A stretch of 64,000 nt of DNA from Eriocheir sinensis (Eukaryota; Arthropoda; Malacostraca; Decapoda; Varunidae): the NCBI RefSeq assembly GCF_024679095.1, contig NC_066522.1, positions 7,863,614 through 7,927,613 on the forward strand. The letters run 5' to 3'. Each line of letters opens with the position of its first letter. Position 1 is the stretch's first letter. A model generated the notes under the pieces. The model was not told the DNA's origin and made no database searches. It saw only the letters and a list, made by a program, of their open reading frames with translations. Made by a program: the position numbers and the translations under genes. Of the stretch, positions 36,127-48,350 are shown in pieces.

Positions 36127-36312
36127 TTACTTACGAAGCCCCTTGCCGCCGTATCGGGCCTTCCACTCGTCCAGGGAGAGCGTAAAGAACTCCCGGACCT
36201 TGACGGCGAGGCTGACGGGTCCTGGGATTTCGGGGAGGTCGCTGGAGAGTCTCTGCATGGCCAGGGCCCCGAGGTACACGCCCACCACGAACATCAGCAA
36301 CTCAAGAACCAT
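36127..36312 (-). CDS. Orphan first exon, cytochrome P450-like N-terminus
   Basis: The minus-strand ATG sits in a perfect Kozak context (CGGCCATGG). The exon runs 61 codons to a strong donor (GGCTTC|GTAAGT, exon end 36136, phase 1). In order: a hydrophobic anchor (MVLELLMFVVGVYLGALAMQ), a short polar hinge, EIPGP, then FFTLSLDEWKARYGGKGLR. An N-terminal anchor followed by a Pro-Gly hinge and a W..RYG motif is the layout of microsomal or mitochondrial P450s. No P450 heme-binding or K-helix motif is seen elsewhere in the window. It lies in the cadherin exon 1-2 intron, on the same strand. Joining to cadherin exon 2 would be out of frame. Other membrane enzymes remain possible. Confidence 0.45.
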   Translation of the reverse strand: MVLELLMFVVGVYLGALAMQRLSSDLPEIPGPVSLAVKVREFFTLSLDEWKARYGGKGLRK

Positions 36313-36404
36313 GGCCGAGGGGTGTTGCTAACTTTGTATGTTTGTTAAATGAGGGAAAACTGATTGTGTATTGGTTCTGAAGGTAGTGGTCTTGCTAACC
36401 TTTT

Positions 36405-38050
36405 GTTGGTGTCCACTTCCTTTCTTTTTCTTCTTTTTCTTCTGCTCTTCTTCACCTACGTCTCGTTTATCTTCTGCTTTTTTCTTCTGCTTCTTTACCC
36501 TCTGCTTTTTGTCCTCTCTTACTTTGCTTCTGTTTCTTTTCTCTCTGCTTTTTTCCTCTCTTAATTTACCTTTGCTTCGCTTGCCTCTTCTTTTCTTCCT
36601 CATTTTTCCTTTTCCTCTTTCTCTTTCCCTTTCCGTTTCCATTTCCCTTTTCTCTTTCTCCATTTTCTTCATCTGCTTCTTTTCCTTTTTCTTCTTTTTC
36701 TTCTGCTTCTTTTCTTCTTTTTTCTTTCTTTTCTTCTTCATCTTTCCCTCTTTCATCTTTCATTTCATTATCTTTCCCTTTTCTTCCTCCTTCCGCTTTT
36801 CTTCCTCCTCCTCCTTCTCCTCCTCCTCCTCATCATCATTCGTTATCCTCACCACCAGGAAAACACCAACTCTAGAACTATGTGACCGTGAATACGTTAC
36901 CATACCGTCTCTTTAATTCCCTCCCACCCTCCGTCCTTCTTTTCTTCCTTCCCTCCCTACCTCCTTCCTCCTTCCCTCTTACCCTCCCCCCTCCTTCCTT
37001 CCTTCCTTCCCTCCTTAAGATAACCGATAAAGTAACATCCCGTCGCTTCTTCAAATAATAATCTCTTTCTACACTACATTGAACAAAATACCGGCCTTCC
37101 GACCCTCCACTAACATCAATCAGCTTTGGAATCATTAAGACATAGGGTGAAATAATAGAGAAATTGCACGTTTCTCTTCCTAAATCATTAAACCCTCTCC
37201 TTTATCTTAACTTCCTGTTCCCGGTTCTTCTCTTTTTCTTCATTCTCCCTCGCTGCCTCCCCATCCTTCCTGTTGCTGAGCTTCATTTTTCTCTTCCTCT
37301 TCCTCCTCCTCCTCCTCCTTCCTGCCACTGCGTTTTCTTTCTTCCCCTTCCCTTCTCCATTTTCCTCCTACTAGCTACTCCACATCTTTTCTCTTCCTTC
37401 TCCTCTTCCTTTTCCTCTATATCCTTCTCCTCTTAATCATGCCACTGCTCTTCCTTTCCCTTCCCTTCTCCATCTTCCTTCTACTACTTCTCCCCTTTTC
37501 TCTTCCTCTGCCTATTCCTCCCCTTACTTGTTCTCTTCCTCCTCCTCCTCTTCTTTTTCCTCTATCTCCTTCTCCTCTTAATCATGCCGCTGCTCTTCCT
37601 TTTTTTTTCCCTTCTCCACTTTCCTCCTACTACTCTATATCTTCTCTCTTCCTCTGTCTATTCCTCCCTCTATTTGTTCTCTTCCTTTTCCTCTTCCTTT
37701 TCCTCTTTCTTTTCCTCTTCCTCCTCCTCCTCCTCTTCATTTCTCTCTCTCTGCCTATAACTCCTCTTTACTCGCTCTCTTCCTCCTCCTTTTCCTTTTC
37801 CTCTTTCTCATTCTTTTCCTCTTCCTCCTCCTCCTCTTCTTCCTCATCATTTCTCTCTCTCTGCCTATAACTCCTCTTTACTCGTTCTCTTCCTCCTCGT
37901 ACTTTTCATTTTCTCCTTTCTCTTCCTCCTCCTCTTCCTTTTTCTACTTCCTTTTCCTCCTCCTCCTTTTAATACCGATCCTCTTCCTCTTTTTCTTCTT
38001 CCTCATCACCTCCTTTCCCCTCATCCTCCCCTTCTTTCCTGCATTCCCTG
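36405..38050. repeat. Long pyrimidine-rich tract
   Basis: Blocks of cttctt, cctcct and tttcct repeats, strongly strand-biased over ~1.6 kb with a less biased gap at 37020-37150. Contains two copies of a ~60-bp stretch (cattttcc...ccgtttccatttccctttt) shared with 35830-35890. Confidence 0.8.
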
Positions 38051-38219
38051 ACCTTTAATTTCATAACGCGTCCTTACAGAATATTATATAAAGGGTTTTT
38101 CATCTCTGGTCAGTTATAAAGTAAATAAATCTGAAAACTTGGGTATTACAACTTTTGCACAGGATAAATACATGATATGAAATGAAAGAAAAATAGTCGG
38201 TGTTTACATATGCATAGGG

Positions 38220-38860
38220 GAAGGAGACTGATAGCGAGGGGGAGGACGAAAAGGAAGAAGAGGAAGAGGAATAAGAGAAGGAGCAGGAAATGAAGAAAAG
38301 TGAAAAGAGGAAGAAGAGAAGGAGCAGGAAGGGAAGAAAAGTGAAAAGAGGAAGAAGAGAAGGAGCAGGAAGGGAAGAAAAGTGAAAAGAGGAAGAAGAG
38401 AAGGAGCAGGAAGGGAAGAAAAGTCAGAAGAGGAGAAAGAGGAAAGGGAGAGCCTGGAACAAGAATAGAAGGTTAAGAAGGGGGAGAGGGTTCAGGAAGA
38501 CATGGAAGAATATGAATGAGAAAAATAAGAAAGAAAACAGTAGTAAGAAGGATAATAAGAAAAAAAATATGAATACGAATGGAAATATAAAAAAATGATA
38601 ATGATGATGATGACAGGAAACGAGAACAATGAGGAGGGACAGAACGCCAGGAAAGAACACGGAGGACAAGAGAAGAAGAAGAAGAAAAAGAAGAAGAAGA
38701 AAAAGAAGAATAAGAACAATAGTAAGAATAAGAAGTATAAAAATAGGAATACGAAAAGAAATATGATGATGATGATGATAATAATGATGATAACAGAAAA
38801 CGAGAACAAAATGAGGAGACAGACCAGGAGAAAGGTTACTATAAGAATGATACCAGACTC
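38220..38860. repeat. Purine-rich tract with ~41-bp tandem units
   Basis: At 38275-38425 a unit of about 41 bp (gaggaagaagagaaggagca-ggaagggaagaaaagtgaaaa) occurs about four times. The rest is AAG/GAA/ATG-rich and leads up to cadherin exon 1. Confidence 0.85.
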
Positions 38861-38862
38861 AC

Positions 38863-38978
38863 CTTCTCACAGAGCTCGTGGTCGAGGGCCCCGGCGAGGC
38901 TGACGGTGCCGGAGCGGGGATGGACGCTGAAGAGGCCCTGCTCGTTGCCGCCAGTGATGCTGTAGCTCACATCCACCC
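38863..38978 (-). CDS. Cadherin exon 1 of window: second half of an EC repeat
   Basis: 116 bp, acceptor TCTCCCCTAG, donor AAG|GTGAGT, entering in phase 1 and leaving in phase 0. It encodes 38 residues in the standard EC order: VSYSI, then a GLFSV strand, a SGTVSLAG turn, and the calcium-binding LDHE motif. It reads straight into exon 2 (CEK then HELEVTAES), completing strands C to F of one EC repeat. The preceding exon, which must end with one extra base, was not found between 39 and 64 kb. The flanking intron downstream is purine-rich. Confidence 0.85.
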
Positions 38979-38984
38979 CTAGGG

Positions 38985-39540
38985 GAGACAAAGGAGCGAC
39001 TTACCAACACAACCATGGCAAGGGAAGGACTGGCCACTGAGCAACACAATGACTTACCAACTTAACGACTAACAAGGACTGACCATTATAACCTCTGGAC
39101 AAAAACAAAAGGACTGACCATTGACCTACATTACTACTGAGGAACACCTGGAAGGATAAACCCCTGACATACATATCAACTAAGAAAAAGAAGAGAAAGA
39201 CTGACCACTGACCAGACTAGCCACTGATGAAGACAAAACGAGCGCAACCCCTAAACAGTGCAAGGGAAGAAGACTATTAACCAAAATAACAAGTGATGAA
39301 GACAAGAAGAAGACTGAACAAAGTTATCAAGACAAGGGAAGGACTGAGTAACATAGCCCATGAACGAGGTAAGAGGTCGACTGACTACTGACCACTAACC
39401 AACCTGACCACTGATGAAGGCAAGAGTAGGACTGAACAACTTAAGAAAAGAGAAGGGAAGGATTGAGTTTATAACCACCAACCGAACAATGGAAATCTCA
39501 GTAACATAACCAAGGAAAGGAAAAGACTGAGGAACATAAC
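38985..39540. repeat. Degenerate short-motif repeat
   Basis: Loose repetition of gactgaccactgacc, ggaaggactgag and aacataacc motifs. It grades into the regular ~127-bp array. Confidence 0.6.
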
Positions 39541-40280
39541 CAATGACAAAGGCAAGGAAAATAAGTGACTAAGATAACCAAAACACGGGAATAACTGAGC
39601 AGCATTGCCAAGATAAGGAGAGGACTAAGCAACATAAACCCTGGACCAAGGCAATGAAACGACTGAGGACCTTAACCAGTGAGGAATGGAATGAAGATAA
39701 GTAATGCAGAGGAACACATAACTGAGACAACATAACTGAGACAAAGAAAGGATTGAGCAACATAAACCCAGGACCAAAGCAATGAAACGACTGAGGAACT
39801 TAACCGGTGAGGATGTAATGAAGATAAGTAATGCAGAGGAACACATAACTGAGACAACATAACTGAGACAAAGAAAGGATTGAGCAACATAAACCCAGGA
39901 CCAAAGCAATGAAACGACTGAGGAACTTAACCGGTGAGGGATGGAATGAAAATAAGTAATGCAGAGGAACACATAACTGAGACAACATAACTGAGACAAA
40001 GAAAGGATTGAGCAACATAAACCCAGGACCAAAGCAATGAAACGACTGAGGAACTTAACCGGTGAGGAATGGAATGAAAAAAAGTAATGCAGAGGAAGAA
40101 CTGAACAACATAACTGAGACAAAGAAAGGATTGAGCAACATAAACCCAGGACCAAAGCAATGAAACGACTGAGGAACTTAACCGGTGAGGAAGGAAATGA
40201 AAAAAAGTAATGCAGAGGAAAAGCTGAATAACATAACTGAGACAAAGAAAGGATTAAGCAACATAAACCTAATGATCCGC
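39541..40280. repeat. ~127-bp tandem repeat, about six copies
   Basis: Unit contains ggaatgaa-ataagtaatgcagagg, acataactgagac, aaagaaaggattgagcaaca, taaacccaggaccaaagcaa and cgactgaggaacttaaccgg. Spacing of 127-128 bp is seen at 39672/39800/39927; one copy is shorter. The minus frame that stays open across it (SALLIF-type) is rejected as a gene. Confidence 0.9.
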
Positions 40281-40544
40281 TTAACCAACGATGAATGCAT
40301 GGAAAAATTCTGATCACTATGCCTCATACAAATGAAAAGACTAAGCAACACATCCACTAAACCATGAAAAGGAAACGAAAAACACAACGTAACACAAAAG
40401 AAGGCTTAGGTAATATAACGATATCGACAACAAATACTGGAAGGCTGTTGGGTTTCACTTATCGACCGAGTACGTGAGTGGCAAAGATCTGAACGAATGG
40501 CTGATCTTACTCTTTGGGTCAGCTCTTTTTTGTGATAATCAAGA

Positions 40545-40622
40545 GAGAAAGAGAGAGTGAGTGAGTGAGTGAGTGAGTGAGTGAGTGAGTGAGAGTGCGT
40601 GTGTGTGTGTGTGTGTGTGTGT
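40545..40622. repeat. (GAGT)n-(GT)n compound
   Basis: About nine gagt units followed by about 13 gt units. Confidence 0.9.
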
Positions 40623-40924
40623 AGCAGTGGTGCAATCTTTGTCCCGTCCTGCTCGGGGGCTGTATGAATGTGTTCCTAATGTTGACGGAACTATTCCTTT
40701 TAATAAGTTTTGGTGTTTGAAATTCATCGGGTAAAATTTTCGACGGGCACTGCGTGTTTTTACTGCCACCAAGGTATGTGGAGTCGATAAAAAATACAAA
40801 AATGCGCGGCGAGATGCGACGAACGCGGTTATCAGATTATTACTGGCACATCAACAGCTTCCGGAAATATAGGCTTTTTTTTAGAACAGTGAGGCTGGTG
40901 CAGTGATGAAACGTTTCTAACACT

Positions 40925-40958
40925 TTTACACTACTACTGCTACCACTACTACTGCTTT

Positions 40959-40989
<31 letters not shown>

Positions 40990-41085
40990 GTTACTATTAT
41001 TATTACTACTACTACTACTACTACTACCGCTACCACTACTACTACTACTACTACTACAACTACAACTACAACTACAACTACTACA

Positions 41086-41123
<38 letters not shown>

Positions 41124-41285
41124 AACTGCTACTACAACTACAACTACAACTACTACTACTACTACTACTATTACTACTACTACTGTTATGATTATTACTT
41201 TTTATATTATTAACATCTTCATGTTGTTGCTGTTGTTGTTGTTGGTGGTGTTGTTGCTGTTATTATTGTTGTTATTGTTGTTGTA
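40925..41285. repeat. (ACT)n trinucleotide tract with (GTT)n end
   Basis: About 260 bp of act/acaact variants, a short AT-rich link, then gtt repeats. Confidence 0.95.
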
Positions 41286-41289
41286 CCCA

Positions 41290-42500
41290 GTATTATGATC
41301 TTGCCATTACTTAAAACCATGTAAGGCATTAAGAAAACCAAACTTTCGGGTACCCTCGGCCATCTCGCAACACTTACGTATTTTAATCTCTTCCGAAAAC
41401 CAACAAAACACACACACACAAAAAAAAAAAAATTCCCTAAAACATTTTGCAGTTCACAGTTCCCGACGTAACCGGATCATGATGCTTATATGTGTGGGTC
41501 TCGTCCGGAAGGGCGCACAGAAAACAAGTAGTGGCATTTCATTCTTTCCACATATTATATATTTGTTTTACTCCGACGAAGTTGTGAGTTTTTTTTCCAC
41601 CACATAACTCGTATTACCTTTTATTCACACGAAACAGTTGTGAGTTACTTCCAACATACGAACTTACATTACTTTTTTGTTTTATTTATTCGAGAGAAAG
41701 CGTGCATTTGAAAGGAATCGCGCGTTTCTAGTAAAAATAATTTAACAATAACCGTGAAAAATATATGTGAAGGAAGTGAATATGAAGCGGACCAAATTAA
41801 AATGTCACACAATGTAAAGTTCATGCGGGGAAAACAATTAAGAGGACTGGCGTGATTACACGATTGTGCCATTAAAAAGACGAAAAATATAATTAAATTA
41901 ATTGTAGAAATACCTAAATAACTACGTGAAGGGAAAGTAAGTAATGAAAAAAGCCGATATTAAACGAAAACGACAATAAGCCAACAGAAGTAAATAATTG
42001 AAAAAAAAAATTCTTATAACGTAAAAGGAGTCAACATACCGAATATATATTGTTGGTTTGAAGAAACTGAAAAAGAGTTACCAGGCACGTGACGAAGAGT
42101 TACGAAGACAAAAACTATATGAAACAAAAAAAAAAAAAAAGACGATTTGAACCAAAATTGGGAAAAAACAGAAAATAGACGATTTGAGCAGAAAAAAAGA
42201 GAAAAAAAAATAGAAGCTACCGACTAATATCATCTTTAACTTGCAACAAACCACTCATAACCTCACGTGACAAATGCAAGGCGAGGAGAAGAGGAACACG
42301 GGATCGAATCACTCAACATAACCATACATCTACCCATGAGACGAAGATTGAAAAGACTGCGATGGATTTATGTGCTGTCAAAGGAGGGGGCGTTGCAGGA
42401 CTCACCATATAACCACTTTCCTGCTAAAATGACATACACGCTTTAAAGAGAAGACGAGGCATTGTGAGCAAGATTACAATGACGAGGGGGAGCTACACGA
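41290..42500. other. AT-rich unique sequence, no gene seen
   Basis: No open frame with a recognisable domain, no exon signal and no clear repeat except A runs near 41425, 42130 and 42200. Confidence 0.5.
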
Positions 42501-42504
42501 TATT

Positions 42505-43350
42505 GGTGAGTAAAAGATGAAGAGGAGGGAAAAGAAAGGAAGGGCGCGGAAGATGAATGAAGGGAAGGGAAGGGAAGGGAAGGGAAGGAAAGGAAAGAGA
42601 AGGGAAGGGAAGGAAAGGAAAGTAAAGGAAAGGGAAGGAGGGAAGGAAGGAAGGAAGGAAGGGAAGGAAGGGAAGGAAGGAAGGGAAGGGAAGGGAAGGA
42701 AAGGAAAGAGAAGGGAAGGAAGGAAAGAAAGGGTATGGAAGGGAGAAAGGAAAGGAAGGAAGGGAAGGAAGGAAGAAAAGGAAGGAAGGGAAGGAAAGGA
42801 GGAAGGAAGGGAAAGGAAGGGAATGGAAGGGTATGGAATGGGAGGGAAGGGAAGGGAAGGGAAGGGAAGGGAAATGATGAGAAAGGAAGGGACCGCAAGA
42901 TAAAGGAAAGGAAGGGAGGGGAAAGGAAGGGAAAGGAAATTAAAGGAAATTAAATGTAAAAGATGAAAGAGGAAAGCAAGGGAAGGGAGAGAAGGCAAGA
43001 GAAGGGAAGGGAAGAGAAGGGAAAGGAAAGAAAGAGAAGGGAAGGGAAGGGAAGGGAAGGGAAGGAGCCCGAAGATAAAGGCAGAAAAGGGAGGGAAGGG
43101 ATGAGAAGGGAAGGGATCGGAATATAAAGGAAGTGAAAGGAAGTGAAGGGAAGGGAAGGGATCGGAATATAAAGGAAAAGAAAGGAAGTGAAGGGAAATG
43201 AAGGGACCGGAATATAAAGGAAGGGAAAAGAAGCGAAGGAAAAGGAAGGGAGGGGACCGGAATATAAAGGAAGGGAAAAGAAGCGAAGGAAAAGGAAGGG
43301 AGGGGACCGGAATATAAAGGAAGGGAAGGGAAGGGAAGGGAAGGGGAGTT
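42505..43350. repeat. ~850-bp (GGGAA)n-type homopurine tract
   Basis: Plus strand is almost pure A/G, dominated by gggaa and ggaagg. Toward 43100-43350 there are ~57-60-bp units containing gaccggaatataaaggaagg. Confidence 0.95.
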
Positions 43351-43689
43351 CAGAGCGCGTCGATTTAGTAGAAGAGGATAAAGTGGGAGATTCATTTGAG
43401 CTAAAAGGAATAATAAATGAGGCAATATTTGTGTGTTGGGTGGGAGCAATGTCAGAGTGTGATCTGTTTGTGTGGATGAAAAAAAAAACATGTTACTGAA
43501 GCTATAAAAAAAGAGAAAGGTAGCCGAACACTTAAAAAATAGTGACGACATGTTTGATAGAGGCAACGAAAGCTCAAGTGAAACGGTAAACAAGAAAAGA
43601 CAAATAAGATAATCTAATGCAGTACAATATTGAACCTGTGAGAACGGTCCATGTTAGGGCGAATGAAATTGTGTTAAGAATAGTGGGAT

Positions 43690-43978
43690 GGGTGAACGAC
43701 ATTTAATTAACCCCTTGACTGCGGATTTCCTACAAGAAGACATCATCAAGCTATGGGAATGTAACAAAAAGTGGCTGCTACAATTTAATGAAGAAAAATG
43801 TATAGTCCTGCACCTTGGGAGGGGATATCCAGCACACCGATACCACATGGAAAACACTCCACTATCCACCACAGAGGCAGAGAAAGACCTGGGACTATAT
43901 GCTACCAGGCTACCAGTGAAGGCAAAATCCATGCCAATCGCAGTGGACGGGTTAATGGATAAGTGGTGGACGTAGAAA
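43690..43978 (+). pseudogene. CR1-like reverse transcriptase fragment
   Basis: A 95-codon plus-strand frame, 43688-43975. It contains LWECNKKWLLQFNEEKCIVLHLGR, with KWLLQFNEEKC the key block, and then TEAEKDLGLYATRLP. This is the palm/thumb part that follows the FADD box in CR1/L2-type LINE reverse transcriptases. No FADD box or endonuclease is present. It is an isolated relic, different from the LINE at 4-7 kb (whose equivalent is WEMPFNVDKCQVLQVG). Confidence 0.8.
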
Positions 43979-44404
43979 TAAAATCAGTCATACGCAGCGG
44001 TAAAATCATTGTTCCGTCTGCTTTGGTCCAGTAGAATTATTGCCCAAACGGAGACTTAAGCTAATCCTCGTGAATAACTGATGGCGGACTGGGGCGGGTA
44101 GCTTATTCAGTATCTACTACAGTAAAGGGGCGGGCGGCAACAGGGGGCGGCGAAAAGCACTGATCTGATTAAAGGACGAACCGGAAGGAGGAGTGAAAAT
44201 GATGCGGAAAAGGAGACAGAAGAGAGATGAAACAATGCAGAGGTAAGGAGAGATGATATGATGCAGAACACGATAGTAAGAAAACATAATGAGAGAATGA
44301 AAGGAAGTGAAAATGATATGCGACTGAAGACAATACTGTATAGGCAAATAAGTGTAAGCCAAAAATAAAAATACATCCGAGTGAAGGCATTATCCGTTTA
44401 AACA

Positions 44405-44635
<231 letters not shown>

Positions 44636-44861
44636 AAATCATTTAGGGTAAACAAAAGAATAACTACAGCAACAAACTCGTGTCAGAGGCGGAGAGAAGA
44701 GTCAGTTTATCACAGTCACAGCAAAACAGACATACAGGCATAACTTTCCTCCAGGTTTAAGCTTTACGGAATGAGGTAAAGTTAAAGCTGCGCGTGGCCT
44801 CGGTGCTCACATCCGCCGCATAGGCCCCATAACGGATCGAGACAGAAAGAAAAGGACACAC

Positions 44862-44990
44862 AAGCGTTTTTTTTTTTTACCGCTAAGGAGACAGCTCAAG
44901 GGCGCAGAGAAAAAAAAAAGCCCGCTACTTACTGCTCCTGAATAGAGGTCAAAGGAGTGGCCAAAAAGAGAGGTCAATTTCGGGAGTGAG
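44862..44990 (-). mobile_element. SINE-like 3' end, family C, copy 2
   Basis: T10 run, then accgctaaggagacagctca, agggcgcagag, agcccgctacttactgctcc and gtggccaaaaagagaggtca. Same block order as copies at 44405 and 48222. Confidence 0.85.
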
Positions 44991-45019
44991 AGACATACAC
45001 AATCAGAACTCCAGGACAA

Positions 45020-45235
45020 AGAGTAAGGCTCGTATTCTAAAACATTTCGGGGCGCACACACCTACAATTGTTAAGGTGTTCATAGACGTTGTGGTTATTT
45101 CCATGGGTAGCTTTACGAGTCAAGTGTTAGTTTGACAAGGCCGGTGCGTCATGAACGTTGAAAAACACTCTTGAAAACCCAGCTTATCTCCTTTGTGGTC
45201 GTTGGAAATAATTGTTTTGAGACCCGAAAGCATAA
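45020..45235 (-). mobile_element. Dispersed ~190-bp repeat, family D, copy 3
   Basis: On the minus strand: ATTATTTCCAACGACCACAA, AAGGAGATAAGCTGGGTTTT, AAGAGTGTTTTTCAACGTTC, CTACCCATGGAAATAACCAC, GCGCCCCGAAATGTTTTAGA. Blocks correspond to copies at 29945 and 52590. Confidence 0.7.
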
Positions 45236-45663
45236 GACATAAGCATAAGACACAAACAGAAAAAAACACAATTAAACCAGTTACTATCACCCACGTCAGA
45301 ATTTTACTTAATGCATCTGAAAAATCAAAAACAGAACCAGACATTTCAGAATATTCCTCCGTCCACGCGTAAGTTTAAAAGAAAGGAACACACTCAACGT
45401 TAGGACATTCGTGGTGACTGCTAAAGAGGCTGCTCATCAAGGTAAGGACAGGTACATACATATTCCTTCCCTGGTCACGAAACACGCCAGCCAGTTAGTC
45501 GGGTACACGCGTGACCAGACTGTCTTTTTTCTTTTCTTTTTGTGTGTGTCGGCCCTGCCTGTATCTGTCTATCGGTGACCACCCTGTCGTTTTGCATGTG
45601 TGGGTCTGTGTGGGTCCGGCTGTCAGTGTCTATCTTGTCTGTGTGTCCGTTCATCTGTCAGTC

Positions 45664-46125
45664 ACTGCTTTTACTGTATGTGATTATGTTATGTGATTGT
45701 ACTTTTTTTGTGATCAAATATCTATATCTCTATCTTGTTTCCTCCTCGAGTCATTCATTTATTCATTCATTCACTAATTCATTCATTCAGTCAGTCAATC
45801 AATCAGTCAGTCCTTGGTTTTACTGTATGTGATTATGTTATGTGATTGTACTTTTTTGTGATCAATGAATATCGGTCTATTTCTCTATCTTGTTTCCTCC
45901 TCGAGTCATTCATTTATTCATTCATTCACTAATTCATTCATTCAGTCAGTCAATCAATCAGTCAGTCCTTGGTTTTACTGTATGTGATTATGTTATGTGA
46001 TTGTACTTTTTTGTGATCAATGAATATCGGTCTATTTCTCTATCTTGTTTCCTCCTCGAGTCATTCATTTATTTATTCATTCATTAATTCATTCAGTCAG
46101 TCAATCAATCAGTCAGCCAGCCAGC
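45664..46125. repeat. ~154-bp tandem repeat, three copies
   Basis: Each copy has ttttactgtatgtgattatg, ttatgtgattgtacttttt, tctatcttgtttcctcctcg and an (ATTC)/(AGTC)n stretch. Starts at about 45669, 45823 and 45976. Confidence 0.9.
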
Positions 46126-46242
46126 GAGCCAGATAACGAGCCAACCAGCCAGCAATTCAGTAAGTCAGAATGTCAGTCATCGCATTTCATGGTTGTCGAG
46201 TGTTGGGTGTGTCAAATATGAAAGGCCGTTTTATATGCTGTC

Positions 46243-46244
46243 CC

Positions 46245-46286
<42 letters not shown>

Positions 46287-46362
46287 CCTGCCTGTCTGTC
46301 TGTCTGTCTGTCTGTTTGCCTGCCTGTCTGTCTGTCTGTCTGTCTGTTTGCCTGTCTGTCTC
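46243..46362. repeat. (CTGT)n tetranucleotide with ttgcctgcctgt higher order
   Basis: ctgt repeats interrupted three times by a ttgcctg variant. Confidence 0.95.
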
Positions 46363-46879
46363 ATGTTGCACTTCATTTAACACAAATAAGTATAAAATCA
46401 AATAACATTTTCGCCATCGGTGTAAAACAACAAAGAGTAGTTCCGGGAAAAGGCTACTGAAAAAATATATGTATGTTCGGGTTAAAAAAGAAAACAAAAA
46501 AAAAGGATCACATTAAACATACGAATCAAAGAATCTAAAATATCGTGTGAATGAGGTTATTATCTACTATTAACACTGGAAAAAAAACGAGTAGAGGAAA
46601 AGACAGCCGTGTTGAGTACAAGTCCAACATGTGTCCAAAGCAGAAAGGAAGTTGTCGTGCTGTGTTCTGTTTGAATTAGCTGTTCTGTGCGAGGAGAAGA
46701 ACAAAGACGGGAGAAAAGAAGTAACAAGAGAGGAAGAAATGTCAGAGATAAAAAAGTACTTCCCGTCAAACAATGATATCGTGTTACCGTTCTAGTTTAG
46801 TTATAGGAAAAAAACAACAACAGACGAGGAGAGGGAGTATACATAGGAGGAGAAAACAACCAGTGCAAGTGATATAAAA

Positions 46880-48020
46880 ACGCCATTCTATCTCCATTAT
46901 ATCAGGTTACTATACTCGATTTTTACCAGTTTTGTAGGAAATAATAAGACGAAAATAGGGAATAAAGACGAACAAACATTGGTGTAATATAAAAATGGTA
47001 CGCTTTCTCAATGACATAGTTACCGTCGATTCTTCATCTGTTTGCTAGGAAAGAAAATGGGAACAGAGAAGAAGGAATACGGTACAGCGAACATTAGTAT
47101 AAATAACAGAGAAACATGCAACTCGTCCTCAGTGCTATCAAATTACGGTACTCCATTTTTTATCTGTATTGTAGGAAAGAGAGTGTGAGCAAGCGAAATG
47201 AAGCAGTAAGGGAGAGAAGTCATTAGTGAAAGAAATATATAAAATGCTACGTTTTCTCAATGCTATCAGGTGACCGTACTTTATTTTTTATTTGTATTGT
47301 AAGTAAGAGAATGGGAGCAAGCGAAATGAAGCAGTAAGGGAGAGAAGTCATTAGTGAAAGAAATATATAAAATGCTACGTTTTCTCAATGCTATCAGGTG
47401 ACCGTACTCTATTTTTCATCTGTTTTGTAAGAAAGAGAATGGGAGCAAGCGAAAAGAAGCAGTAAGGGAGAACAGTCATTAGTGAAAGAAATATATAAAA
47501 TGCTACTCTTTATCAATACTATCAGGGAATAAGGGAGAGCGAACATTACATTGCAACTCGTCCTCAATGCTATCAGGTGACCGTACTATATTTATGACCT
47601 GTATTGTTGGAAAGAAAATGAGAGCAAACAAAAAGAAGCAGTAAGGGAGAGAAGTCATTAGTGAAAGAAATATAGAAAATGCTACGCTTTCTCAATACTA
47701 TCAGGTGACCGTGCTCTATTTTTCGTCTGTTTTGCAAGAAAGAGAATGGGAATTGGAAGAAAAGAGGGAATAAGGGAGGGTAATAAGTTAAAGTAATATA
47801 AAAATGATACGCTGTCTTTTAATACTCTCAGGTGACCGTAATCTGTTTTCATCTGTTTTGTAGGAAGGAAAATAGGAAGTGGCAAAAATAGGGAATATGG
47901 GGGAGGAACCATTAGTGACAATAATACAAAAAAATACATAGCGTCCTCCATAAAAACATGTTACCGTCCTTTATGTTTTCTCTGTTTTGTAGGAAAGAAA
48001 ATGGGAACAGACGAAAAAGA
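46880..48020. repeat. Degenerate ~125-bp tandem repeat, about nine copies
   Basis: Recurring blocks: aatgctatcaggtgaccgta, ctctatttttcatctgtttt, gtaggaaagaaaatgggaac, agcagtaagggagag, agtcattagtgaaagaaata, tataaaatgctacg. The two most alike neighbours are at 47180-47430. Confidence 0.85.
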
Positions 48021-48221
48021 AAGAATGATAGGGGAAAAAATCAATGTTTCGTACTGTTCAACGATGTGAGCTCTTCTTTCTTCATATTTGCTACGAGATG
48101 TTACCTGTCATGTGTTTGAAGATTCCCGGAACCTAATCTAACCATAATCAAAACAGTTATTATATGCGTTTCTTCAGTAAATTCGTTTATGCTTCCAAGA
48201 GAAAATGCTGTCATGTTAGGT

Positions 48222-48350
48222 TATTTTTTTTTTTTACAGTAAAGGAAGCAGTTCAAGGGCAGAAATAAATAATAACAACAAAGCCCGCTAAACAATGCCC
48301 CTAGAGAAGAAAGCAGAGATGACTGGCCAAAAGAGAGGTCAGTTCCTTCG
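48222..48350 (-). mobile_element. SINE-like 3' end, family C, copy 3
   Basis: T11 run, acagtaaaggaagcagttca, agggcagaaataa, aagcccgctaaacaatgccc, ctggccaaaagagaggtcag. Closest relative is the copy at 44862. Confidence 0.85.

Noticed and set aside
39569..40317. 230-codon minus frame (FLCITYFHSIPHRLSSSVVSL type), looking like a membrane protein
   Set aside because: It lies on the ~127-bp tandem array and repeats with it. Hydrophobicity comes from the repeat composition.
43654..43932. Minus-strand 92-codon frame
   Set aside because: It is the antisense shadow of the plus-strand CR1 reverse-transcriptase fragment.
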